This document shows positions 8,236 to 15,592 of a stretch of 41,061 nt of DNA, in pieces (positions within the stretch are counted from its first letter, which is position 1; the number at the start of each line of letters is the position of its first letter). The position numbers and the translations under genes are program-made. Source of the stretch: Compostibacillus humi (GTDB lineage: Bacteria; Bacillota; Bacilli; Bacillales; Amphibacillaceae); contig NZ_BMEV01000026.1 in assembly GCF_014637175.1 (NCBI RefSeq), positions 1 to 41,061 of the forward strand, read 5' to 3'. The notes beneath the pieces were generated by a model. It had not been told where the DNA came from. It saw nothing but the letters and a program-made list of their open reading frames with translations, and ran no database searches.

Positions 8236-9216
8236 ATGAAAAAAATACTTGTCTACCAGCGGTTGGAAAGACCGGTTTTGCAAGAGCTGCAGATAAAATA
8301 TGATGTGCGTTTTTTTAATGACCCGAACCCGTTATCCAATCGGGAATTCGTCAGCTTCCTGCAAGAAGCCGATGGAATTATCGGGCTCGAATTAGAAGTA
8401 AATAAAACATTGCTCGATCATGCGCCGAATTTAAAAGTAGTCAGCAACGTATCTGTCGGCTATAACAATCTTGACATTGAAGAGCTGACAAAACGCAACA
8501 TTATGGCAACCAACACCCCGGGAGTATTGACCGATACTGTCGCCGACATGGCGATGGGATTGATGCTTGCTGTGGCGCGGCGAATACCCGAATTGGATCA
8601 ATTTGTAAAAAGCCGGCAATGGACCCAGTCGTTAACGGAAGAGCAATACGGAACCGATGTTCACCATAAAGTGTTAGGCATAATCGGTATGGGCAGAATC
8701 GGTCAGGCAATCGCCCAACGCGCACGGTTTGGATTTGATATGGAAATCCTTTACCATAGCAGGACGCCAAAACCGGAAGCAGAAGCAAAATATGATGCAA
8801 CCTATTGTACGTTAGACGAGCTCTTGCAGCAGTCTGATTTTGTTTGTTTAATCACCCCATTAACGAAAGAAACGGAAGGAATGATTGGAAAAAGAGAATT
8901 CCAATTAATGAAGCCTTCGGCAATTTTTATCAATGCGTCCCGCGGGAAAACCGTTGTCGAATCTGATTTGATTGCCGCATTAAAGGAAGGACAAATTAAA
9001 GCCGCCGGACTCGATGTATTTACAAAGGAACCTATTGAGCCAGACAACGAGTTATTGGACTTGCCTAATGTCGTCACCTTGCCACATATCGGTTCTTCCA
9101 CTTACGAAACCGAGCTTGCCATGTCCCGGCTTGCTGCGGAAAACTTAGAAGCTGCACTAAATGGTCAGCGACCGAAAAACTTAATTAATCCTTCCGTGTG
9201 GGAAACGGCAAAATAA
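8236..9216 (+). CDS. D-2-hydroxyacid dehydrogenase (glyoxylate/hydroxypyruvate reductase type)
   Basis: A 326-residue NAD(P)-dependent D-2-hydroxyacid dehydrogenase of full length. The Rossmann motif is VLGIIGMGRIGQAIAQR (about 147-163). The catalytic set is Arg in NASRGKTV, Glu in LDVFTKEP and His in TLPHIGSST. Closest in type to GhrB/YvcT reductases, which reduce glyoxylate and hydroxypyruvate to glycolate and D-glycerate. Two ATGs are adjacent; I prefer the second because GGAGGAG is then 5-6 bases away. It is transcribed away from the GntR gene and has its own operator, so it belongs to the same regulon. A role in reducing hydroxypyruvate from oxaloglycolate is inference. Confidence 0.85.
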   Translation: MKKILVYQRLERPVLQELQIKYDVRFFNDPNPLSNREFVSFLQEADGIIGLELEVNKTLLDHAPNLKVVSNVSVGYNNLDIEELTKRNIMATNTPGVLTDTVADMAMGLMLAVARRIPELDQFVKSRQWTQSLTEEQYGTDVHHKVLGIIGMGRIGQAIAQRARFGFDMEILYHSRTPKPEAEAKYDATYCTLDELLQQSDFVCLITPLTKETEGMIGKREFQLMKPSAIFINASRGKTVVESDLIAALKEGQIKAAGLDVFTKEPIEPDNELLDLPNVVTLPHIGSSTYETELAMSRLAAENLEAALNGQRPKNLINPSVWETAK

Positions 9217-9234
9217 AAGGATACTGGTTGCATA

Positions 9235-9270
9235 ATAAATAATGGCAGTTTATGAACTGCCATTATTTAT
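9235..9270. terminator. Bidirectional terminator between the dehydrogenase gene and ehuA
   Basis: A perfect 16-bp inverted repeat (ATAAATAATGGCAGTT / AACTGCCATTATTTAT) with a TATG loop lies between two convergent genes. A/T-rich flanks let it act on both strands. Confidence 0.85.
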
Positions 9271-9279
9271 TTTGGCTTC

Positions 9280-10092
9280 TTAACCTCTGAAGCGGCGCAA
9301 GAATGATTGTAAACGTTCGTTTTTTGAGTTTTGCAAAACTTCCTCCGGTGTTCCTTCTTCAGCAATAACTCCTTTATCTAAAAATAACACTCGGTCAGCT
9401 ACGTCTTTTGCAAAGTCCATTTCATGGGTAACGAGTACCATCGCTGTTTTCCCTGTATTGGCAATATCACGAATCACTTCCAGCACTTCCCCGACAAGTT
9501 CCGGGTCAAGGGCAGAAGTAACTTCATCAAAAAGCATAATTTTCGGCTGCATCACTAACGCTCTGGCCATCGCTACCCGCTGCTTCTGTCCGCCGGATAA
9601 TTGACTAGGGTAATTATGCAATTTATCCTTAAGGCCAACCCTTTCCAGCATTTCAATGGCCCTTTCTCTAGCTTTCTCTTTACTTTCCTTTTTGACATGA
9701 ATTGGGGCGACAGTACAGTTTTCCAAAATCGTCATATGCGGGAATAAATTAAAATGCTGAAAAACCATGCCGATCTCCCCGCGGACATTTCTTAAATGAT
9801 GTTCATTTGCCCGAACAAGCTTCCCGTTTTTCTCCATTTTCCATAAATTTTTCCCGTTAACGATGATGTCTCCTGAAGTTGGCTCTTCCAATGTCATTAA
9901 TAGACGGATAATTGTTGTTTTACCAGATCCACTCGGGCCAATTAATGCCAGCTTTTCCGCTGGTTTAATCTCCAAATTGATCCCTTTCAATACTTCTATA
10001 TCTCCAAACGATTTGTGAACATCTTTATAGACGACGATCGGATCTTCCTTTTCCTCTATTTCCGAAGTTTTCTTCACTGCGACTTCTTCCAT
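9280..10092 (-). CDS. ehuA: Ectoine/hydroxyectoine ABC transporter ATPase
   Basis: A 270-residue polar-amino-acid-type ABC ATPase. Walker A is GPSGSGKTT (52-60), the signature is [15 protein letters not shown], Walker B is [14 protein letters not shown] and the switch His is in LVTHEMDFA. An extra 18 charged residues precede the usual start, but AGGAGG 7 bases before the ATG supports the start used. It is the last gene of the operon doeA-ehuB-ehuC-ehuD-ehuA and ends at a strong terminator. The ATPase alone cannot tell ectoine from other amino acids; the assignment rests on EhuB and DoeA in the operon. Confidence 0.8.
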   Translation of the reverse strand: MEEVAVKKTSEIEEKEDPIVVYKDVHKSFGDIEVLKGINLEIKPAEKLALIGPSGSGKTTIIRLLMTLEEPTSGDIIVNGKNLWKMEKNGKLVRANEHHLRNVRGEIGMVFQHFNLFPHMTILENCTVAPIHVKKESKEKARERAIEMLERVGLKDKLHNYPSQLSGGQKQRVAMARALVMQPKIMLFDEVTSALDPELVGEVLEVIRDIANTGKTAMVLVTHEMDFAKDVADRVLFLDKGVIAEEGTPEEVLQNSKNERLQSFLRRFRG

Positions 10093-10103
10093 TTTTCAAC
10101 CTC

Positions 10104-10811
10104 CTACGCATTTTTCACTTCTTCTTTTACAAAGGCCATCTCTTTATCGAAACGACGATTCATCCTTTTTTCAAGCTTGTTGATTAAAATGGCAGACGGA
10201 TAGCTCAGCAAAAGGAAAATAATGCCGACAATCGTTAAAGGTTCTAAATAAGCCCAATTCCTGGCCCCATAAGTATTTGCCATTAGCAATATTCCCGCAA
10301 CCCCAATCGTTGAAGCTAACGGCACTTCCTTAAACATAATAATTAAATAGTTTCCTAACATCGGAATTGTCGGAGGGATTGCTTGAGGCAAAATAATTTT
10401 TCTCCATTTGTCGACAGTAGAAAAGTTAAGTGCTTTTGCTGCCTCCCACTGACCCTTCTCTACACTTTCAATTCCGGAACGGTAGATTTCACCAATGTAC
10501 GTACTAAAATGGATTCCTAAACCTAAAATTGCACTTGTAAAAGGGCTTAAAGCGACACCAATTCCCGGAATCATCGGCCATGCATAATAGATGAAAAATA
10601 ATTGCACAAGCGGCGGGGTGGAACGAATAAATTCCATTACCCAAGTCACAGTCCAATTAATAGTTCGAATTGGTATTCTTCTTAAAAATGTCCAAAAAAA
10701 CCCAAATACTAATGCAAAAAGGTAGCAGGCGAAAGTTAATCCTACGGTAACACCGAGACCTGGAAGGATAAACGGCAAAGCATCGAAGAAAGTTTCCCAA
10801 TTCCATTTCAT
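10104..10811 (-). CDS. ehuD: Ectoine/hydroxyectoine ABC transporter permease EhuD
   Basis: A 235-residue HisM/GlnP-type permease with about five membrane helices and the EAA loop (GIESVEKGQWEAAKALNFS, about 130-148) that contacts the ATPase. It begins MKWNWETFFDALPFILPGL, like EhuD proteins. The ATG overlaps the ehuC stop by 4 bp. Together with EhuC it would form the heterodimeric channel that takes substrate from EhuB. Confidence 0.8.
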   Translation of the reverse strand: MKWNWETFFDALPFILPGLGVTVGLTFACYLFALVFGFFWTFLRRIPIRTINWTVTWVMEFIRSTPPLVQLFFIYYAWPMIPGIGVALSPFTSAILGLGIHFSTYIGEIYRSGIESVEKGQWEAAKALNFSTVDKWRKIILPQAIPPTIPMLGNYLIIMFKEVPLASTIGVAGILLMANTYGARNWAYLEPLTIVGIIFLLLSYPSAILINKLEKRMNRRFDKEMAFVKEEVKNA

Positions 10812-11479
10812 CCGCTAGCCACCCCTTTCTTAGAAATGCTTTCCGCTTTTCTCGTTAACCATATTAAAGGTAGAGCAAGAAGGAAATAGAAAATCAGTAC
10901 CAAAAAGTAGACAATAGGGGCTTGAGACAAATTGGAACTTCGTATAATATCTCCGTAATATAAAATATCGGTCATTCCAATCAGCGAAACTAATGAAGTT
11001 GCTTTCAGCATTTGAATCGTATAATTGCCAAATTCCGGCAGCATCATGCGGACTGCTTGCGGCAAGATGATAAGTCTCATCCGTTGAAATTTAGACATAT
11101 TAAGTGCAATGGCAGCTTCTGTTTGTCCTTTTGAAATAGCTAAAATGGACCCGCGTACTACTTCCGACATGTATGCTCCATAATTAAGTGCGATGGCAAT
11201 AACGCCTGTCCACCAATTGCTTCCAAGTTGAATCCCGAATAACATAGGAATCGCATAATATAGCCAAAACAGCTGAACAATTAAGGAAGTACCCCGGAAT
11301 ACTTCAACATATACCGCTGTTACATGCCGAATAATCGGATTTTCTGAAATCCGACATAACCCTGCAATAAATGCAAACAGATAAGAAAAAATGGCAGATG
11401 CGATTAGTACTGTAATCGTTATATTGAAACCCCGCATTAATTGGGGGAATATTTCTGCAATCGCACTAATTTTAATCAC
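10808..11479 (-). CDS. ehuC: Ectoine/hydroxyectoine ABC transporter permease EhuC
   Basis: A 223-residue polar-amino-acid permease with five predicted membrane helices and the EAA loop (GSILAISKGQTEAAIALNMS). The start is uncertain: the GTG at 11479 overlaps its own AAAAAGGAG site. No ATG follows until well inside the first helix, so either GTG is used with very short spacing or an ATT a few codons later is used. It lies downstream of ehuB after a terminator-like hairpin, which would keep channel components below the binding-protein level. Confidence 0.8.
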   Translation of the reverse strand: MIKISAIAEIFPQLMRGFNITITVLIASAIFSYLFAFIAGLCRISENPIIRHVTAVYVEVFRGTSLIVQLFWLYYAIPMLFGIQLGSNWWTGVIAIALNYGAYMSEVVRGSILAISKGQTEAAIALNMSKFQRMRLIILPQAVRMMLPEFGNYTIQMLKATSLVSLIGMTDILYYGDIIRSSNLSQAPIVYFLVLIFYFLLALPLIWLTRKAESISKKGVASG

Positions 11480-11491
11480 TCCTTTTTATTG

Positions 11492-11525
11492 AAAAAGGGT
11501 CAGGCTCCTGGGTGGAACCGGACCC
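11492..11525 (-). terminator. Terminator-like hairpin inside the ehu operon (ehuB/ehuC gap)
   Basis: On the minus strand GGGTCCGGTTCC and GGAGCCTGACCC form a stem with one mismatch around ACCCA, followed by TTTTTC. It lies between the binding-protein and permease genes. Partial termination here would explain uneven expression. The palindrome could also be a copy of a dispersed Bacillus repeat. Confidence 0.5.
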
Positions 11526-11574
11526 ATTTCTATTTGCAAGTATACGGTTTAAAGATGCAGGTGACCCGTAAACA

Positions 11575-12477
11575 TCATAATTCCCCATTACATAGCTGTT
11601 CTGTCGTTACCTCGCCAATTTCCACCATATTTCGTTCAGCACTAAAACTATTTTTCTCCAACAGTTCTGCCACTGTACCATCTTCTTTTAACTTTTCCAA
11701 CACTTCGTTATAAGCGTCTCTTAAATCTTCATGTTCCAAATTGAATGCCGCAGCGCCATAACTAGGTACCCCTTCTACATCCGGCTGCTCAAAAGTTTCC
11801 ACAAATTCCAAATCATCGGTTCCAAGGGATTCCAGCGCCATTTTTACAGTCATTTCTGTACCTGTTGTAGCGTCGGCACGGCCAGACTGAACCGCAGAGA
11901 ACGTTGCAGGAATATCAGGGGCAGTTACAATCTGATCAGGACTTACTCCTTCTTCTTCTAAAAACCCAATTTCTGTCGTACCTTCCATTACAACTACCGT
12001 AACATCCGGATTGGCGGCTATATCTTTATAGCTTTCCAATCCCAATGGGTTTCCTGCTGGCACAATTAAGCCTTCCCCGTACTTCATTTCCGGCTCTGCA
12101 AATAGTGCATTTTCGCATCGTTCTGGCAAAATTGCCATTCCCGCAGTAATGACATCAAATTGACCTGCTTGAACGCCTGGGATTAATTGGCTAAAATCTG
12201 CTAACTTCGATTCCACCTTTTCAATTCCCAATTCTTTAAATACTGCAATGGCAATATCAACAGCCGCACCTTTAATCTCGCCATTTTCTTCGTAGGCATA
12301 AGGTTTTTCATTGGCAAAGCCAATTGTAACTGAACCTTTCTCCTGCAGTTCTGCCAGCTTGCCGCCGCCTTCACTGCTTTCTCCTCCATTACTGCTTCCC
12401 TCATCATCACTGCCGGAACCGCATGCTGCTAAGAGAATTGCAAATCCCACTACCAACAATACGAAAATTTTTTTCAA
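11575..12477 (-). CDS. ehuB: Ectoine/hydroxyectoine-binding lipoprotein EhuB
   Basis: A 300-residue solute-binding lipoprotein. A signal peptide (KKIFVLLVVGFAILLAACG) ends in the lipobox LAAC, followed by a Ser/Gly/Asp-rich linker (about 21-40). The mature part has SBP family 3 features and EhuB-like stretches: GSVTIGFANEKPYAYE, GMAILPERCENALFAEP, YGEGLIVPAGNP, and the C-terminal EQLCNGEL. I chose TTG at 12477, with GGAGGG 9 bases upstream; an ATG 33 bases earlier would add residues before the signal peptide and lacks a site. It follows doeA by 100 bp. In Gram-positives this type is tethered to the membrane and captures the solute outside the cell. Confidence 0.85.
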   Translation of the reverse strand: MKKIFVLLVVGFAILLAACGSGSDDEGSSNGGESSEGGGKLAELQEKGSVTIGFANEKPYAYEENGEIKGAAVDIAIAVFKELGIEKVESKLADFSQLIPGVQAGQFDVITAGMAILPERCENALFAEPEMKYGEGLIVPAGNPLGLESYKDIAANPDVTVVVMEGTTEIGFLEEEGVSPDQIVTAPDIPATFSAVQSGRADATTGTEMTVKMALESLGTDDLEFVETFEQPDVEGVPSYGAAAFNLEHEDLRDAYNEVLEKLKEDGTVAELLEKNSFSAERNMVEIGEVTTEQLCNGEL

Positions 12478-12577
12478 TAATATTTTCCCTCCCTTTATTC
12501 CTTGTGTCACCCCTTGCTGTTTATCATCTTTATAAAAATTGAAAGCTTACCACGGCCTTTGTGCGCTGGAGCTATTT

Positions 12578-13765
12578 CTAAGCTAATCGGATATTCGGTT
12601 TAACAAGCAGCTCCCGCGGAAATTCAGCTAAAATTTCACATCCCGATTCCGTAACGACAAAAGATTCACTGATTTCTACCCCCATATTGTCAAGCCAAAT
12701 TCCTGGAATCATATGAAATGTCATATTTGGCTGCAGTACTGTCTTATCTCCTGGTCTGAGGCTCGCAGTATGCTCTCCCCAATCCGGCGGGTAATTCAGC
12801 CCCATGGAATAGCCGATGCGATGTTCTTTTTTAATGCCGCTTTTCTCGATAACTTTTCTCCAGGTTAATTCCACCTCTTCACAAGTTATCCCCGGTTTTA
12901 TTGACTGTAAAGTAGTATTGATTCCTTCTATTACGACATCCGCAATGTATTGGGTTTTCTCATCAGGGATACCTAAAATAATCGTTCTTGCAAGCGGAGA
13001 ATGATATCGTTGATAGCAGCCGGCAAGCTCAATAATGACCGGATCTCCTTGTTTGAATGTATCGTCGGTCCATGTCAGATGACAGGCTGAAGTTTTTTCT
13101 CCAGTCGGAAGCAGCGGAACAATTGCCGGATAATCTCCGCCAAAGTCGTCCGTCCCAGCGATTTGCGTGTGGGCGATTGCTGCAACGGCATCTGACTGTT
13201 TTACCCCGACTTCAATATTGTCAAAGGCAGCTTGCATCGCTTTTTCGGCAATTTTTCCTGCCTTTTTAATAAATTCAATTTCTTTATCCGATTTAATAAT
13301 CCTTATCCAATTCACTAAATTAGTCGCATCTTTAAATGTTGCATTCGGCAGATTTTTTGTCAGTTGAATATAGTTTTTAGCAGAAAAATAATAAGCATCG
13401 AATTCTGCTCCAATTGTTGCTTTATCCCTTTTCTTCGCTTTGATAAAATCACTTACATAATCCATCGGATGTTTGACTTCCGATTGAACATAGTCATCGG
13501 AATAAGCATATAAATGTTCTTGGTCCAGCCATGTTGTATGCAATGCCGCATTTCGGTCCTGGCCGCGGCCAATCCAGTAAGGCTGGTCTTCATCAATAAA
13601 AATTATTAACAGCTGATGTACGTAAAAGCTCCATGCGTCATAGCCGCTCAAATAATTCATGTTTGCAGGATCAGTTACTAACAGTACATCTATTCCTTCC
13701 TGGGCCATGCGCTCCTTTGTCTTAATCAACCTCTCCATGTACTCCGAATTGGGAAAAACCGCCAT
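12578..13765 (-). CDS. doeA: Ectoine hydrolase (DoeA/EutD)
   Basis: A 395-residue M24 (creatinase/prolidase fold) protein. It opens ectoine's ring to N-acetyl-2,4-diaminobutyrate in the first step of ectoine breakdown. DoeA-like stretches along the whole length are VTDPANMNYLSGYDAWSFYV (about 31-50), IGRGQDRNAA, DDYVQSEVKHPMDY, DYPAIVPLLPTGE, HLTWTDD, ELAGCYQRYHSPLARTI, GLNYPPDWGEHTASLRPGD and MTFHMIPGIWLDNMGVE. I chose ATG at 13765 because GGGAGGG is 5 bases upstream; ten codons further upstream are dispensable. First gene of the doeA-ehuBCDA operon, under a promoter at 13979-14007, an operator and a cre site. Confidence 0.85.
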   Translation of the reverse strand: MAVFPNSEYMERLIKTKERMAQEGIDVLLVTDPANMNYLSGYDAWSFYVHQLLIIFIDEDQPYWIGRGQDRNAALHTTWLDQEHLYAYSDDYVQSEVKHPMDYVSDFIKAKKRDKATIGAEFDAYYFSAKNYIQLTKNLPNATFKDATNLVNWIRIIKSDKEIEFIKKAGKIAEKAMQAAFDNIEVGVKQSDAVAAIAHTQIAGTDDFGGDYPAIVPLLPTGEKTSACHLTWTDDTFKQGDPVIIELAGCYQRYHSPLARTIILGIPDEKTQYIADVVIEGINTTLQSIKPGITCEEVELTWRKVIEKSGIKKEHRIGYSMGLNYPPDWGEHTASLRPGDKTVLQPNMTFHMIPGIWLDNMGVEISESFVVTESGCEILAEFPRELLVKPNIRLA

Positions 13766-13885
13766 TTGGACCCTCCCTTTCTTTTTTACAATCAAAATTT
13801 TAAAGATGATTTCTGAACAAATGCTATGTCTCTTGCCGAATGATTTTATGTATGGTTTACTAGTATATTAATTGATGAAGGGTTT

Positions 13886-13899
13886 TGATAACGTTTACA
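13886..13899. promoter_or_regulatory. cre site (CcpA catabolite repression)
   Basis: TGATAACGTTTACA fits the cre consensus TGWNANCGNTNWCA at every fixed position. It lies about 75-85 bases downstream of the predicted doeA transcription start, a position typical of CcpA roadblock repression in Bacillus. Confidence 0.7.
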
Positions 13900-13950
13900 T
13901 GACTTTTAGGCATCCCTCCCGTCAAAATTTATTTTTACAACTTGTCTTGC

Positions 13951-13965
13951 TGTCGATTGTCGGCA
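13951..13965. promoter_or_regulatory. Operator site 3: TGTCG-N5-CGGCA
   Basis: TGTCGATTGTCGGCA matches the island operator with one change. It lies 7-21 bases after the predicted start of the doeA transcript, the same offset as at the other sites. Confidence 0.7.
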
Positions 13966-13978
13966 TTTATTTAATAAA

Positions 13979-14007
13979 ATAATAATTCAGAATATATTTA
14001 ATGTCAA
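13979..14007 (-). promoter_or_regulatory. Sigma-A-type promoter of doeA-ehuBCDA
   Basis: On the minus strand TTGACA (14002-14007) precedes TATTAT (13979-13984) with exactly 17 bases between. Operator site 3 follows. Confidence 0.75.
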
Positions 14008-14130
14008 TTGTTTTTTGTATCTTTTTAATTATATTTAAGCAAAAAATGGGATTACTTTAAACTCACAAGGACAATGAACTAAATTCTATCACCATTTTGT
14101 TACATTATTTTTCTGTTTATTTATAATATA

Positions 14131-14159
14131 TTGACTTATCGTTATTTTTCATGTTTAAT
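14131..14159 (+). promoter_or_regulatory. Sigma-A-type promoter of the class III aminotransferase gene
   Basis: TTGACT (14131-14136), 17 bases, then TTTAAT (14154-14159). The predicted start is near 14166, just before operator site 4. Confidence 0.65.
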
Positions 14160-14175
14160 AAGTATAACTTGATAT

Positions 14176-14190
14176 TGTCGACAAACGACA
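14176..14190. promoter_or_regulatory. Operator site 4: TGTCG-N5-CGACA
   Basis: TGTCGACAAACGACA matches both arms of the island operator exactly. It lies about 10-24 bases downstream of the predicted transcription start and just before the ribosome binding site. Confidence 0.75.
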
Positions 14191-14217
14191 TTAATTATTT
14201 GGAAGGGAGATAGTAAA

Positions 14218-15561
14218 TTGACGACAAATGTAACGTCTTCTTTGAAAGAAAAGGATGAAAAATACGTTTGGCATGCGATGAGAAAGTATAATCCGGATGC
14301 AACGATGATTACGGAGAAAGCGGATGGGGTGTGGATTACGGACATTGACGGGAAAAAATATATTGATGGGCAGGCAGGTTTATGGTGTGTAAATGCAGGG
14401 TACGGACGGAAGGAATTGGCGGAAATCGCCTACAAACAGCTGATGGAAATGCCGTATTATCCATTAAGCCATAGCCATATTCCCGCCATCGAGTTAAGTG
14501 AAAAGCTGAATGAATGGCTTGGCGGAGATTACGTTATTTTTTATTCCAACAGCGGATCGGAAGCAAATGAAACAGCCTTTAAAATCGCCAGACAGTACTA
14601 TCAGCAAATTGGCGAGCCAAATCGCTACAAAATTATTTCCCGCTACCGGGCTTATCATGGCAGCACGATAGCAACGATGGCGGCAGGAGGACAAAATCAG
14701 CGCTCCTACAAATATGAACCGTTGGCAACCGGCTTTTTGCACGTTTCGCCTCCAGACTGTTACCGCAGCCCTTTTCCTGATGATGGTACGTGTTGCGAGG
14801 AAGCGGCAGCAGAATTTGACCGCCTCATCAATTGGGAAATTCCGGAAACGGTTGCTGCGGTCATTATGGAACCGATTATTACCGGCGGCGGTATTTTAGT
14901 GCCCCATGACAACTATATGAAAAAAGTTCAGGAAATTTGTCAAAAGCATGGAGTTTTATTGATTTCCGACGAAGTAATCAACGGTTTTGGCCGGACCGGG
15001 AAACCTTTTGGCTTTATGAATTACGATGTACAGCCGGATATTATTACGATGGCGAAGGGAATTACGAGCGGCTATCTGCCATTATCCGCAACCGCTGTAA
15101 AACGGGAAATCTACGAAGCCTTTAAATCTGAGGAAACATACGGCCATTTCCGGCATGTTAACACCTTTGGCGGAAATCCTGCTGCCTGTGCCTTGGCAAT
15201 TCGCAATTTGGAAATTATGGAAGAAGAAAAATTAATTGATAACTCACGGAACTTGGGAGAATGGCTATTCGAGGAGCTGAAGCAGCTGCTCGCCCATCCG
15301 AATGTCGGGGATGTGCGCGGAAAAGGATTGCTTGCAGGCATTGAATTTGTGAAGGATAAAGAATCGAAAGAACCGTTGGAAGAAGGAAAAGTGGCGCAAA
15401 TCGTCGCAGACTGCAAAGAAAACGGTGTAATCGTCGGAAAAACGAGTGACACGGTTAACGGCTATAACAACATAATTACACTCTCCCCGCCGCTTTCGAT
15501 CAGTAAGGACGAATTGCAGATGGTTGTCGAAACAATCAAAAATGCAGTTGCAAAATTATAA
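14218..15561 (+). CDS. doeD: Class III aminotransferase, probable diaminobutyrate transaminase (DoeD role)
   Basis: A 447-residue class III (omega-amino acid) PLP aminotransferase. Marks are NSGSEANETA (111-120), YHGSTIAT, the cofactor aspartate in LLISDEVINGFGRTGKP (D251), and the PLP lysine in IITMAKGITSGY (K280). In ectoine breakdown DoeD moves the 4-amino group of 2,4-diaminobutyrate to a keto acid, giving aspartate semialdehyde. The role here rests on its operator, shared with doeA, and its divergent position; the family also contains beta-alanine and other omega-transaminases. It starts at TTG with AAGGGAGA 7 bases upstream. No aspartate-semialdehyde dehydrogenase (DoeC) is in the window. 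Confidence 0.7.
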   Translation: MTTNVTSSLKEKDEKYVWHAMRKYNPDATMITEKADGVWITDIDGKKYIDGQAGLWCVNAGYGRKELAEIAYKQLMEMPYYPLSHSHIPAIELSEKLNEWLGGDYVIFYSNSGSEANETAFKIARQYYQQIGEPNRYKIISRYRAYHGSTIATMAAGGQNQRSYKYEPLATGFLHVSPPDCYRSPFPDDGTCCEEAAAEFDRLINWEIPETVAAVIMEPIITGGGILVPHDNYMKKVQEICQKHGVLLISDEVINGFGRTGKPFGFMNYDVQPDIITMAKGITSGYLPLSATAVKREIYEAFKSEETYGHFRHVNTFGGNPAACALAIRNLEIMEEEKLIDNSRNLGEWLFEELKQLLAHPNVGDVRGKGLLAGIEFVKDKESKEPLEEGKVAQIVADCKENGVIVGKTSDTVNGYNNIITLSPPLSISKDELQMVVETIKNAVAKL

Positions 15562-15565
15562 ATAA

Positions 15566-15592
15566 AAGGGACCGGCTATTCCGGTCCCTATT
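15566..15592. terminator. Bidirectional terminator between convergent genes
   Basis: An 8-bp GC-rich stem (GGGACCGG / CCGGTCCC, loop CTATT) is flanked by AAAA on the left and TATTT on the right. It overlaps the stop codon of the convergent TatD gene. Confidence 0.8.

Larger units (their letters stand above)
13766..14217. other. Divergent control region between doeA and the aminotransferase gene
   Basis: This 452-bp gene-free stretch holds two divergent sigma-A-type promoters, two copies of the GntR-type operator and a cre site, listed separately. The doeA leader is long (about 205 bases from predicted start to ATG). The central 130 bases are very A/T rich and show no ORF. Confidence 0.7.
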
